Assembly (NCBI RefSeq): GCF_029867415.1
Contig: NC_081183.1
Coordinates: forward strand, 38,832,655-38,896,654
Origin: Vicia villosa
Taxonomy: Eukaryota > Streptophyta > Magnoliopsida > Fabales > Fabaceae
Direction of reading: 5' to 3'
DNA: 64,000 bases
Shown: piece by piece, positions 20,695-31,747 of the stretch
How positions within the stretch are numbered: position 1 is the stretch's first letter
How the letters are laid out: the number at the start of each line of letters is the position of its first letter
Notes under the pieces: generated by a model
Database searches by the model: none
Told to the model about the DNA's origin: nothing
What the model saw: only the letters and a program-made list of their open reading frames with translations
Program-made: the position numbers and the translations under genes

Positions 20695-22424
20695 ATCAGC
20701 AAGAAGATAAGACTCCAAAAGCTGTAGATCAGCAAGGAGAAGTTATTCCAGAAGCTGTGAATCAGCAAGAAGAAATAAATCAAGAACCTGCAACTCAAGA
20801 AGTTGAAGGTCAAAAAGCTGTTGATAATGAGAAGGAAAGACTGGAATCTGCCAGAAGAAGAGAAATTTCTCTTGGGAAGGCAAAGATTGTGGAAGAGAAG
20901 AAGAGCAAGAAGCAGAGAAGACTTGAGGTTGAGTTTGAAGCAATTCAGAATTTGTCTAAAGGTATACATCGTTTTGAACCTACTTCTATCCCTATTTTAT
21001 GTTCAGACTTTACACCAATAACTGTTGCTCACACCCCTGAACCAGAAAATCAACCAGAAAAAGCCCCATCAGAATCACCTCAAATTACCCATGTTCTCAC
21101 ACCTCCTTCTCCTCCCCAAACCATTGTTTTTACCCCTCCTCCTTCATCTATCGCAAACATTCTCATTCCTCCTTCTCCACCCAAAACCAATGTTACTTCT
21201 GACCACTCCTTTGAAACACTTGTTCTTGATATCCAACCCCTTCAAACTCTCTTTCCACCTCACACAAATATATCCACTTCTCAACCTCCACCTCATGCAA
21301 ACTATGAACCCATTCCTTCTACCTCCCAAAATAATCTTTCTGTATCTGACCTTCCAGATTCTGCATCACATGAGCAATTTCTTCGTGACTGCAACTACAC
21401 ACCCAAGCCTCGTCCTGAACCTGAGCTGGTAGTGTTAGATTCTGAGAATGAAGCAGAATCATCTCTCTGTCTTGATAGAGAACCTCAACCCTATTTTGTC
21501 CTAAAACCAGATTCTGCTATAACCAAAATAAAATCTCGCCGAGCATACCCTATTGGTGTAATTTATGAAATGGTAAAGCGGAATGTCAGAAGAGTCTTTG
21601 ATGCTCTCAGAATAGCTCATCATGCTGGATTAAATGATGTTGCTATGCGAACTTTCTGGAGGATCTTCAGAAGAAGAGCAAATGCATATTTTCAAGAACT
21701 TCAGGAAATTTGTGTAGAACTTGCTCCACGACCTTGTGGATTTCTGAGGCACTATGAAGACTTTTGGTTCAGTCGTCTTGGAGGGAGATATTATTTTAAA
21801 GAGAAGGAATTCATTAATGAACTTGCAGAAGCACAAGTTTCTGAGGATATGGAAGATAACCCTTGTAGGGAGATTGTTGTTTGGAGGCCTAAGTATCCAG
21901 TTCTGACTGGAGACTTCAAGTGGTTGTTTGACTTTCTGAGGGAGAATCCTTCTAAGAAGTCCCCCAATATGTTCATTCCAGAAGTGGTTTATCCTGCAGA
22001 AGTTGATGCTCCTACTGCTCCTAGGAATCTTGCTGCCATTCTTCAAGCCCTTGAGAATGGAGATTCTGATCTTCCTGCTCCTGTGTATGAAGAAGTTGCT
22101 TCTAGGGAAGAAACTAATGCTGAAGATCATCCTGCTGGGAATATTCCTACTGAGGAAAATCATGTTGATGATCTCACAATGGATGCTGCTGTTGAGAATG
22201 TTGTCCCTCTGATTAGAAGTTGTGAAGCTTCTTCTGGAGAACCCTCTCTTCTGGTGAAGACTTTAGAGGCTATTCAAAAGAATCAAGCTGAACTAGCTTC
22301 TTGTATGGACAAGCAAGAAGATACCAACAATGAGTTTCGCTCATTTATGGAGAAGCAGGCTGAGAGCAATGCTGGGATTCAAGACCTTCTGGCGAAGATA
22401 GTTTCCAAACTAGGCCAGTCGTAG
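20625..22424 (+). CDS. Copia extra ORF, C-terminal part after a -1 frame change
   Basis: The frame is open from 20625 and overlaps the previous one in the A/G-rich tract (20625-20694). It begins with two or three copies of a short PEAVNQQE-like repeat, then a basic stretch, a long Pro/Ser/Thr-rich linker (about 21040-21420), a globular region with many aromatic residues (FWRIFRRRANAYFQELQEI, GFLRHYEDFWFSRLGGRYYF) and a C-terminal coiled coil (TLEAIQKNQAELASCMDKQED, FMEKQAESNAGIQDLL). Together with the first part it makes a protein of about 1,030 residues. The position after pol resembles the env-like ORF of SIRE1, but no signal peptide or transmembrane segment is visible. A one-base deletion or a -1 slip would join the frames. 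Confidence 0.68.
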   Translation, partial: KEEEKKKKIYHRNLGGEEVPEAVNQQEDKTPKAVDQQGEVIPEAVNQQEEINQEPATQEVEGQKAVDNEKERLESARRREISLGKAKIVEEKKSKKQRRLEVEFEAIQNLSKGIHRFEPTSIPILCSDFTPITVAHTPEPENQPEKAPSESPQITHVLTPPSPPQTIVFTPPPSSIANILIPPSPPKTNVTSDHSFETLVLDIQPLQTLFPPHTNISTSQPPPHANYEPIPSTSQNNLSVSDLPDSASHEQFLRDCNYTPKPRPEPELVVLDSENEAESSLCLDREPQPYFVLKPDSAITKIKSRRAYPIGVIYEMVKRNVRRVFDALRIAHHAGLNDVAMRTFWRIFRRRANAYFQELQEICVELAPRPCGFLRHYEDFWFSRLGGRYYFKEKEFINELAEAQVSEDMEDNPCREIVVWRPKYPVLTGDFKWLFDFLRENPSKKSPNMFIPEVVYPAEVDAPTAPRNLAAILQALENGDSDLPAPVYEEVASREETNAEDHPAGNIPTEENHVDDLTMDAAVENVVPLIRSCEASSGEPSLLVKTLEAIQKNQAELASCMDKQEDTNNEFRSFMEKQAESNAGIQDLLAKIVSKLGQS

Positions 22425-23425
22425 TCTGTTGTGTCTTAGTTGTCTCTTTCTTTCTTGCATCTGTTTTGTGCATCTATCTTCTCATCCCTTGTATCTTCTG
22501 ATTATTTCCAATGAATGAAATCCTTTATCCTTCTCTCATATTGTTTGTTTTTCATCTGAATCTTTTATGTTTTTTTGATGTTATGACAAAAAGGGGGAGA
22601 AAATGTGATAAATGATCTGATTTATATTATCAGTTACTGAGAGTAAGTCTCCACATTTCTAACAGAATTTGCAAGTTCTATGTCTTTGAGTGTTTTGCAG
22701 GATTGAAGACATTCTAAAACGCTCAACATGAGAAGCAAAGACATGGGGAAAAGCAATTCTATATAGAAACAAACTCATGGAAATTGAAGCAAGCTGAGTG
22801 CTGTGAAGCTTCAAGATCAGAAGCAAGAAGGAAGAATGTTCTGATATTCTCGTGGCAGAATATGCTCTAACACATTCTTATTCCTATATGTTCTGAAACA
22901 TTCTTAACATGCTCTGATACATTATTTTTATGCTCTGATACATATTATATGTTCTGATACATATTTTATGTTCTGATTCATTCATGCTCTGACTTTTGTC
23001 GTTTAGTTTGTTCTGCAACATTTCAGGATGTAGAGATGCTCTGATGATGCTCTGGTACATTCAACAATGTTCTGATACAATCTAGCATGCAATGATTCAA
23101 GAAGAAATTCAAAGCTCTGAAGCTGTCCTATGGAAGCAAGAAGCAGAAGCTATAAATGTTCTGAAGATCTAAGCATATGTGATCGTCTCAACTGAAATGG
23201 AAAATACTCAGGGAAGTCCTTTATTTATAAATTTCTTCCAGTATTTATTTCAGGGGGAGATTATTTATCTCAGGGGGAGATTATTAATCTCAGGGGGAGA
23301 CATATTCACACACTATGTTTATATGCTTATGCTATAACTGTGTAATTGTCTTTAGCCGTCTGATATTCTGATTGCAAATTCATATCATTTATATATGTTT
23401 TTGTCATCATCAAAAAGGGGGAGAT
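22425..23425 (+). other. Copia 3' untranslated region with several PPT-like tracts
   Basis: No gene. It contains many short TTCTGATACATT-like repeats (about 22850-23080), an AAAAAGGGGGAGA tract at 22588-22600, three CAGGGGGAGA tracts at 23251, 23271 and 23291, and the true PPT AAAAAGGGGGAGAT (23412-23425) immediately before the 3' LTR. Confidence 0.75.
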
Positions 23426-24557
23426 TGTTAGAACAAGATTTGTTCTGATCAATATTCTTAGTTTTGATGATAACAATGTATATGAATTTTGTATGAGATA
23501 ATGTGGTACTCTAATACTATGCAATTTCCATTTCAGGAATCACATAAAGAGTATGCACAAAATCAGCGCAAGAAGCACTGACTCAGAAGGTTCAGCATCC
23601 AACATCAGAACATGCTCTAGCAAGACATTAGAAGATGGTCGAGCAAAATCAGAACATGGTCTATTGAAGCATCAGAAGAACTTGAGATCAGAAGCAGAAG
23701 CACTGAAGTTCTCATGGTATCACGCTAAGAAGCACTTCAAGGTCAAAAGACAAGAAGATGCTCTGCACCAAGCTGTTTGATTCTGATGATATTCAAACGT
23801 TGTTTACACAAACATCAGATCAGAAACAAGTACAAGATGGCAGGCTACGCTGACTGACAAAAGGAACTTTAGAAGCTATTAAAGGCAACGTCAGTAGACA
23901 CAGCGAAAGCAAGGCTCGAGGTAGTTGACAAAAGAGTGAAACATTAAATGCAATGCTGTACGGATCATGCAACGCATTAAATGCTCTCAACGGTCATCTT
24001 CTCAAGTTCCTATATATAGAAGTTCTGAAGAGAAGCTGAATACAACACTTTGCGCAAACTTACAGAAACGCTGTCAAATTCAAAAGCTCTCAAACTTCAT
24101 ATTCAACCTCACTACATTGCTGTTGTAATATCTTAGTGAGATTAAGCTTAAACTTAAGAGAAAAATCACAGTTGTGATAATAGCTTATTAAGAAGCATTG
24201 TAACTCTTATAAGAATTTGTTTACATTAATTTGTAAGAACTAGAGGAGATCAAGTTGTGATTGGATTCTCTAGAAAGTCTTAGAGGGTATCTAAGCATTG
24301 TGTTCCTAGAGTGATCAGGTTGTGATCAGAATACTCTAGAAGACTTAGAAGTTATCTAAGTGGAAAACCATTGTAAACTTGTGTGATTGGTGGATTAAAT
24401 CCTCAGGTGAGGTAAATCACTCCAAGGGGGTGGACTGGAGTAGTTTAGTTAACAACGAACCAGGATAAAAATCATTGTGCAAATTGTTTTTATATTACAA
24501 GTTTTAAAGCTACACTTATTCAAACCCCCCCCTTTCTAAGTGTTTTTCTATCCTTCA
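23426..24557 (+). repeat. 3' LTR of the copia element
   Basis: Starts TGTTAGAACAAG directly after the PPT and ends CTATCCTTCA. It is followed by AACAC, matching the 5 bases before the 5' LTR. About 1,132 bp. TATA-like TATATATAGA is at 24011-24020. Confidence 0.92.
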
Positions 24558-24562
24558 AACAC

Positions 24563-26308
24563 TACTCCATATCACACTTTCGCTGCACGACTCTGATTAC
24601 CCGTCTTAAGTCATCGTCTAATATGTTACACTCTTTCATATTCACTTCTTCATAAGTTCCCACAACATGGTGAGTGATTATTCTCATGGCTTAGTATTCA
24701 TCACATCTTATACCATTAAGGTAACAAACAAGCTCATCCCATCTATATGATTTCGTCTACTACGAACAAAATATTTAGGGTGATCAAGTCCTAAATTTGT
24801 CAATAGATAGTTGACAACCATATTTAAGCATAAACCGTCGTTACTACATAACAGTGTCCTTTCTGAGTTTGCACCCAAACTCATTAACATCGTCATAGCC
24901 CAATAATTCACCTTGAGTCTTTACAACTGGCACACTTCCCTCCCGTTGGATCTTGTTGGTGAGACACCAATGTCCAAACATTTTACACAATCCTCTTCAT
25001 AGTCACTTAGCATCACACACTTATTAAGTACTTCCAAACTTCATAATTACTAATATACTCGTACATTACTATTCATCTCATTCCAAATCAAAATCCTCAT
25101 CTTAGCAAAAGACCGCGACAACATTCATAACTCGTGGTTTTACTCTAAATCCCATGACATCTTTCGCGTCCAAATATCATTCCACTCGGAATCTCAAAAA
25201 AGTCTTCCTCACATCAATAGGTGTTAGAAATTCTCTACAATTCTTCTTTTATACCTGTCGTTGCTTTGTCATTACAAATACGACTTCAACCGTTCTAAAG
25301 TTTATTTCACCTTTACTTCTAATTCACTCCTCACTAAAATCCGATACTCAAATCATCTTTATTACCGAACATCTCATCAACTTATTCATCAATAACATGT
25401 TCTACTCAACTTCGTTTTCGAACAATCGCGGTAGTAGGCATTCCTATTCAACAAGTTTCAGGCTTCTTTAACCGACTTTAGAATCTCTCTTCATAGGATC
25501 ACTCTACTGTATTTATAAATCTACCATGAGGTAGAACAAAATCTCTCCTCTTTGTAGGTTCAAACAACACATTAATCTGACACTCGGAACTCAAGATATG
25601 AATTTTCCAACGTCATTTGAAATGCAACATCGACATCATGCAGTGGCACTCTAAGCGATATCTCCAAAATCCATCAAATGGTACACTTAATTTCTAAAAT
25701 TTCTTCTCAACAAACCTTTTAATTATTCCTTCAATCCGTTCAACTCTGACACTGACATCCCGTGCGGTACCAACGAACAAGTCTAGTTCTAAGGACAAGT
25801 GTAACTGTAACTTCACCTATTTCCAAAATCATCCTGTCACAATTAAATATGTTACAGCTGCTTCCACCATTTTTATAACAAATTTCATATCTTTAACTTT
25901 TTCAACGCTTCAAACGGAACTCAAATCGGATGTCCAGAACTCTAGTTATGAATTTTCAAAGTTTCTTAACGATTCAACAACTTTCATGCGTTATGCTTAC
26001 GGAAATTCCGCTCCAAAACTCATCCTCTTCAAATTAATCACATTCTAAACAGCCCCTTATCATATCTCTTCGCTTCCAGACTTCTCATAACTTGAGCAAC
26101 ACATTCCATCGTCGAAGTAAACTTGCAACTGAACCTCTTCCGAGGAGCAAGGCTTCTCCCCCACTTTGCTCAAACCAACTCCTACTACAAAACAAACAAG
26201 TACCGACAGTGATTCACTCACATGTCGCGTACCAAGGGTTAATACGCCGACAGTATTCAACTGTCGCGCAAATCAACTGACTCGACAATTGGCTGGACGG
26301 ATCGACCT
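24563..26308 (-). other. Degenerate chromovirus internal sequence, right of the copia insertion
   Basis: AT-rich, with only short frames on both strands. By position it should be gag, protease and RT coding sequence of the minus-strand chromovirus, but I find no CCHC, DSG or YXDD-type motif. Its total length (with 13094-14302, about 3 kb) is too short for a full chromovirus interior. Confidence 0.5.
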
Positions 26309-26320
26309 GCTCTGATACCA
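26309..26320 (-). promoter_or_regulatory. Primer binding site of the chromovirus
   Basis: On the minus strand TGGTATCAGAGC, a few bases downstream of the LTR terminus at 26325. This fixes the right LTR as the 5' LTR and the minus strand as sense. Confidence 0.88.
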
Positions 26321-26324
26321 CTAT

Positions 26325-26915
26325 TGTAACACCCTTCTAAACCCCGCAGAAATAATAATAAATTAATCAGAGTAAAACATAAAAACAAGGGTGTTACAAT
26401 TAAAACAAATCAATTTATCATAAGTCATTTGCCATGCTTCACTAATAAACAAATCACCAATTTAATAAAATCATGTTTCTACACAGCGGAATATTCATCA
26501 CACGGATAAGCATAACATCATCTATTTAATATCCCACAAATTTAATACAATAACAATAGAATGGAGTATCATCATAGACTCTAACTAGCATTCCCCCAGT
26601 GTTACAATATCAAAGAATGACACTTGACGCTATACTAACACGCTGACTTATGAGCTTATCCACACCAAGTCGAAAGCCGCTATCCTCAATCTGAAATAAC
26701 AACATGTAAGGGTGAGTCTCATCGCAATTAACTATAGTTATTGCATCATTAATAATAACACATCATAGTTATATCATTCACCCAATCGTATTATATTCAG
26801 ACAATTCAACAAAACACACAACCAACACATCATCAATTCATAACACTGAAACACATTCAATCATGTTATGAAATCATGCATATGAATGAACTGACACTAT
26901 GCATGTGGTACCAAA
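26325..26915 (-). repeat. Chromovirus 5' LTR, part 1 (LTR 3' end)
   Basis: TGTAACACCCTTCTAAACCCCGC onward, nearly identical to 10935-11519 of the other LTR. It is interrupted after CCAAA (26911-26915) by the Ogre solo LTR and resumes after the second CCAAA at 31748-31752. Confidence 0.88.
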
Positions 26916-28958
26916 TGTTGCACCCCAAAATTTGCCCACCTAATTTTATTTCTAATTGGCTTGTGCATCTCATAATCTCTCCATTAGGTCATCTAACATT
27001 AATGCATCATTGATCAATAAAGTTGGTATGGGATCAAGAATCTTGTAGAATGAGGTTTTATTTGTTGAGTTTGAATTTGACAAAGGTATTTCAATTGAGG
27101 ATGACTGGCATTAAGATTTCATCTAATCAAGCCTGGTTCAACTAATTATGTGTAGTGCAAGTCAAGATTTTGGGTACCATGCAAGGATTTAATTTGAATT
27201 TATGTGGAATTTTAGTTTCATTTCAAGGCATTGTCAAAGTTTTGACTTTTGGCCCAAGTCAACCTTGGAAAGTTGACTTTTGACCCAAAGGTCCTTCTTA
27301 AATATTTACGTTGGTTCTTTATCTCATCTATGCTTATCCAAGATTGCAAGAATTGGTGGGAAATGTTAAAGATCTATAATTAGGCACTTGGAGAGAAAAA
27401 GGAGATTCAGATCTCTTTTGAAAGGAAAAAAGAAATATTTACATTACAAGGTTCAAATGTTTCAATTATCATTTCCATTTATACTCTCCATCATTCACGG
27501 GCAGAGGAGATTCATGTTTCTATCCTTAGTCTAAAGTGCCTTCAAGGCATCCACATTACAAAAAATTTACAAAAGTCCACATCATTCACAATTTCAAGCT
27601 CAAGGGACATTATCTTATATTGCAAAAAATTTATGTATTACATCTCAAAGAAACTAAAAAACTCATGTTCATCAAAGCCAACAATTGTCCTATAAACCTA
27701 GTGTTTCTAAGTCTCCAACTACACCACCTCCCGCCACCCTTGCTCCTTATGCCCACGCTCAATTCAAATTTGCAAACTTCAAGGTGCTTCATAGTTCAAG
27801 TTACCATCCTCCATCAGGGTGATTCACCTCCACCAACATATGTCTTCAAAATCTGTCACCTTGCCATCATATACTTACACAGGGTACCTGCAAAACCAGA
27901 AACAGATCCAAGTTATCCCTCCTGCACAATCAAAACAAAATCCATGTAATCTCTGCAAGCTGGTTTTAAGATTTCTCTCAGTTCAAATACACACACACAC
28001 ACACCAGTCACATATACAACCATACAACAACTAATCACATCAATAACCCTACAAAACAACCCAACTGCATTTTATCCAAACCCCATACACTCATGGCATT
28101 TGAATCAACCTTACACAAAAATCACTAACAGCAATCAAACCACATTCACACCACCAGCTCTGCATATATAAGTAATTTACAAACAGCATCCTGCACATAA
28201 AAAGAGAACCAGTTCAAAACCATTTGCATTCATAATAAGTGCTGCACATTCAGATTAATTACAAAAAAATTTGCCCTAAGCCATATACCAAGTCAGTACC
28301 GAACCATAACAAACTCACACCAACAAGTCCAACCATCATCACGTACATATCATCGTTTACTATCCTAAATTCAGCATACATACACATATACACCTTGCTG
28401 CATTATTATCCAGTTTCAAACCCTTCAATAAAACATTACCCCAACACAGTTTTATAGCAAAAAAAGTCAGTGACCGATTACTAATCATCTCAATTCCTAA
28501 CAACCCCTTAACCTCCTCTAACCGATCCTATAACTGACACAACTTCTAACTAACTTTCCTACTGACAGTTACTACTAATCCCTAACTGCTAACTGAATAT
28601 GCCAGCTCATCATTCATATAACAGAATTCCCAACTAATTGTAACTACATTTCCAACCAACCTAACAACCACATAACAGAATCCAACCACATGTAACTAAC
28701 TTCCCAAACTGACTCAAACTACCCAAACCAACTTCAATCTACACCCTTCAATTCGTAACAGAATCCCTAAGATCTAAGGGCTCAGAGCTTCTCACCTTCA
28801 CCTATATATCTCAAGCTTCCCTCCATAATTGAGGCTCCTCTACCATTTTTCACTTCATCTCCACGTCTATAAATTCAAACCTCCCTTCATCATTCTGTTT
28901 CTTCCATTCCTCTCCACCACTTCTTCACCATTGTTCACAGAGATTCATCTTCATCCCT

Positions 28959-28984
28959 TCTCTCTCTCTCTCTCTCTCTCTCTC
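28959..28984 (+). repeat. (CT)n microsatellite in the Ogre solo LTR
   Basis: About thirteen uninterrupted CT dinucleotides, downstream of the putative LTR TATA box. Confidence 0.9.
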
Positions 28985-30758
28985 ACCTTCAATCACATTC
29001 TTCACCCACACTCAAAGCTATCACCGTCAACCTCCATTAAAGCTTCTCATTGAAGCTTTAATGGAATGAGCTTAGCTTCCATCTTTCAACACTCAAACGC
29101 TCTGCAACTACAATAATCTCACGCACTCTCAACAACGACAATCACGAAAACGCAGAAATCCAGAAAAAGAATAGTAGAAGAAGAAGATATCGCAAGCAAG
29201 AACAAAGAGAAGGCGTGGAAATCTAAAGAATCACCTGAAGAATTTGTCAAGTTCCCCAACTGCGTTTATTTCGCACACTGAAGAGCTTTGGAGTCTCTCC
29301 TCCGGTTTTCCTCAACGATTGTCGCCATATTCGTCATCCAGGTAAGTCTTCGAATCGGCTCCTCCTTCTTCATCTCTTGCTGTTCTTGATGTTGTGGTGT
29401 GGTATGAGCATCTCCGAGTTATTCCCCCATGATCTTGATCTATGATTCGTAGCCATTAGCCTTCGATTTGATTTCTATCTAGATCTAGGGTTTGGTGTTT
29501 GGTCCGATTAGGGGAGGTTGAGTTTGAATCGGTGAAAGAGAGTTAAAGATTCGAAGAGAGGAAGGGAAATAGGTGCGGTTGAGTGTTTTAATCTCGCATT
29601 CGGTCAAGCTCCGCCGCCTCCGGCGCGGCGGAGCGATTTCCGGTGAGGTATGAGTACGAAGAGAGATTACGAGAGTGAGAGAGCTGCGTCTGAAGAGGGT
29701 TGAACCGTCACATCCCTTTACCCTAATCCCTTTTCATTTCTTTTTTATTATTACTAATGTCACTATTTTGATTAATCGATAATTAGGATATAATATTATA
29801 ATATAAGGTTTAATTCCTAACTAATTGAATAATTGAGTTTAATTAGAATTAATTAGGATTAATTAAAGTTTAATTAAGGTTGATTGTGTTAATTAGGGTC
29901 ATTAAGCAAAAATATGATAGATTAGCAAGTCTGAAGATTAGCTTGGATCATAATAACGTTGGGCCAGCGAATTGCTAATCATACCCCTTGGGCCCGAGCT
30001 GCTAAACGCACCCTCTTTGAGGCCCATCATCGCTTTTTTGGATAGAAGAATCTGTAACAAAAATGCTCTTGGGCCAATTGCTTCCTACACCCCCTGAAGG
30101 CCCATATGCACCATTTTTGGTGTGCTGAGGAAACATAAGCAAAAAACAAACTCTGTTGGGCTATCCTGGTTGGGCCCTGCGCCCAGTTACTCTTCACAAT
30201 CCCATTTTCACTGTTCACCCCCCTGTTTATATCTTTTATTTAGGTTTAATTAGTTTTTTGTCACCAATTTCTTTTAGGTGATAAAATACTATTTTCTCCT
30301 ACTAATTTTAGACTTTAGTACTAGTTTTTGACATAGAAAATAATCACTAAAAAATATTAGTTTAGGCTTGTATTTTAATTCTTTGGCTTGATTAGAATTC
30401 TTGTTCTTTGTCATATAAAAATCAATAAAAATAATAGTTCTTTAATTCACTTTTGGTACTATATTTTGCATCATTTGCTTCCATGTTTTGTACCATATTT
30501 CAAGTCATTCTTTTAGTCATTTTTGCACTAATTTTGTATCATTGTTTACTTGTAAATTTTACTTGTAATTTTGATCTTTGCTTGTGCTTGTAATTTCGTT
30601 CATTTACTCCTAACTTTAGGTAGAGACCATGACAACATTAGGACTTAGAAGTTCCCTTCATGACATTAAGCTAGTTATTCATTTTAGGCTAGTTTTCTTC
30701 TTCTTTTTCTCTTTCAACATTAAAACATTAACAAATAGAGATGCGAATCACATTAAGA

Positions 30759-31029
30759 AAGTGATAGAGAAATGAGTGGGATTCATTCCCTAATCTGTTT
30801 CTCAATCACTTAGTGGCATAGAAATGAGTGGGATTCATTCTCTAATCTGTTTCTCAGTCACTACTTAATGGGAGAGAAATGAGTGGGATTCATTCCCTAA
30901 TCTGTTTCTCGAACATTAACTAATGGGATAGAAATGAGTGGGATTCATTCCCTAATCTGTTTCTTGAACATTACATAATGGGATAGAAGTGAGTGGGATT
31001 CATTCCCTAATCTTCTTCTCGATCATTAT
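30759..31029 (+). repeat. Array of five tandem hairpins in the Ogre solo LTR
   Basis: Five units with starts 52-55 bp apart share a core AATGAGTGGGATTCATTCCC followed by TAATCTGTTTCTC. The inner GGGA/TCCC stem is constant. The outer arms differ among units; the first pairs 30759-30772 with 30798-30811 (13 of 14), the last pairs 30975-30989 with 31015-31029 around a 4-base internal loop. Position relative to the LTR end (about 0.7-1.0 kb) equals that of the array at 3424-3628. Confidence 0.82.
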
Positions 31030-31747
31030 ACATTTTTATGTGATTCGAATCGCAAAGTGAATTCCCTTAAAAAACACTCAACCAAAAACATCTAAAACAC
31101 TTAATAAAGGCTCAGACCTAAACAAAGTAAGGAAGTGATGCGAAGCCTTGTATTGGGTTTTGTTCATCATGGAATTACATCTAAAAGACACAAACCAATT
31201 TTCTCTCTTCTCTCTCTTGCCTCCGAGGCATTCTTTCTCTTGCCTTCAGGGCATTCTTTCTCCTAATCGGACACGTTATTTCCGCTCCATTCCCAGCTTA
31301 AGACTCCAGAGGTCGAGCAGCGGAGTGCGAATGTAACTGTTCAACCAAAAAACACAAAAACAAACAAAAACATGTGAGCCGAACTACGGCGCTCTGATTC
31401 CTGAAAAGGATACGTAGGCATTGGGTCGCGGGGCCTAAGCGAGCACAACTATTTATAAACCTTATTTTCCCCGTGTTTCTTTTCTTTCATTTGCATGCAT
31501 TCCCTTAGTAATTAAGCTTTAGATTTATACACCCTTAGAATATAACAAACATAAGTGGATACCATCGAGTACGATGGGCGTGAGGGGTGCTAGTACCTTC
31601 CCCTCGCGTAACCGACTCCCGTACCCTATCTCTGGTCGCAAGACCTTTTCTTATCCATTCCTCATTCCAGGTTTTCTGATATTCCTTTCCCGCCTTGGGA
31701 TAAATATATTGGTGGCGACTCTGTTCATATTTCGCGAGCGTGCGACA

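Larger units (their letters stand above)
14303..24557 (+). mobile_element. SIRE/Maximus-type Ty1/copia element lacking RT and RNase H
   Basis: A complete insertion of about 10.26 kb: LTRs 14303-15433 and 23426-24557, PBS TGGTATCAGAGC at 15436, PPT at 23412-23425 and TSD AACAC at 14298-14302 and 24558-24562. Inside are gag, protease and integrase, and then, instead of RT and RNase H, a long extra ORF behind its own TATA box. By eye the LTRs differ at about 30 positions (roughly 97% identical), so the insertion is not very recent. With RT missing it must have moved, if the deletion preceded insertion, with enzymes from a relative. Confidence 0.9.
26916..31747 (+). repeat. Solo LTR of an Ogre element (4.83 kb)
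   Basis: Starts TGTTGCACCCC, ends CGTGCGACA and is flanked by TSD CCAAA (26911-26915, 31748-31752). No internal sequence, so it is the product of recombination between the two LTRs of a former Ogre element. It includes a TATA-like CTATATATC (28802-28810), a (CT)n run (28959-28984), a five-unit hairpin array (30759-31029) and a PBS-core copy (TGGCGACTCTG, about 31712-31722) near its 3' end. Open frames inside it are chance. Confidence 0.9.

Noticed and set aside
20517..20969. 150-codon minus-strand frame rich in Phe, Leu and Ser, looking like a membrane protein
   Set aside because: It is the reverse of the Lys/Glu-rich coding stretch of the copia extra ORF (GAA/AAG becomes TTC/CTT), hence a shadow.
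26309..26320. GCTCTGATACCA / TGGTATCAGAGC as part of a tRNA-Met gene
   Set aside because: Only the 3' 12 bases match and they sit next to LTR ends; they are primer binding sites here and at 15436.
27536..27949. 137-codon frame in the Ogre solo LTR
   Set aside because: Pro/Leu/His-rich frame in LTR sequence without domain or homolog in the other LTR.
30759..31029. Regular 52-55-bp repeats resembling a CRISPR array
   Set aside because: Repeats are adjacent hairpins without unique spacers of constant size, lie within a plant LTR, and have no cas genes nearby.
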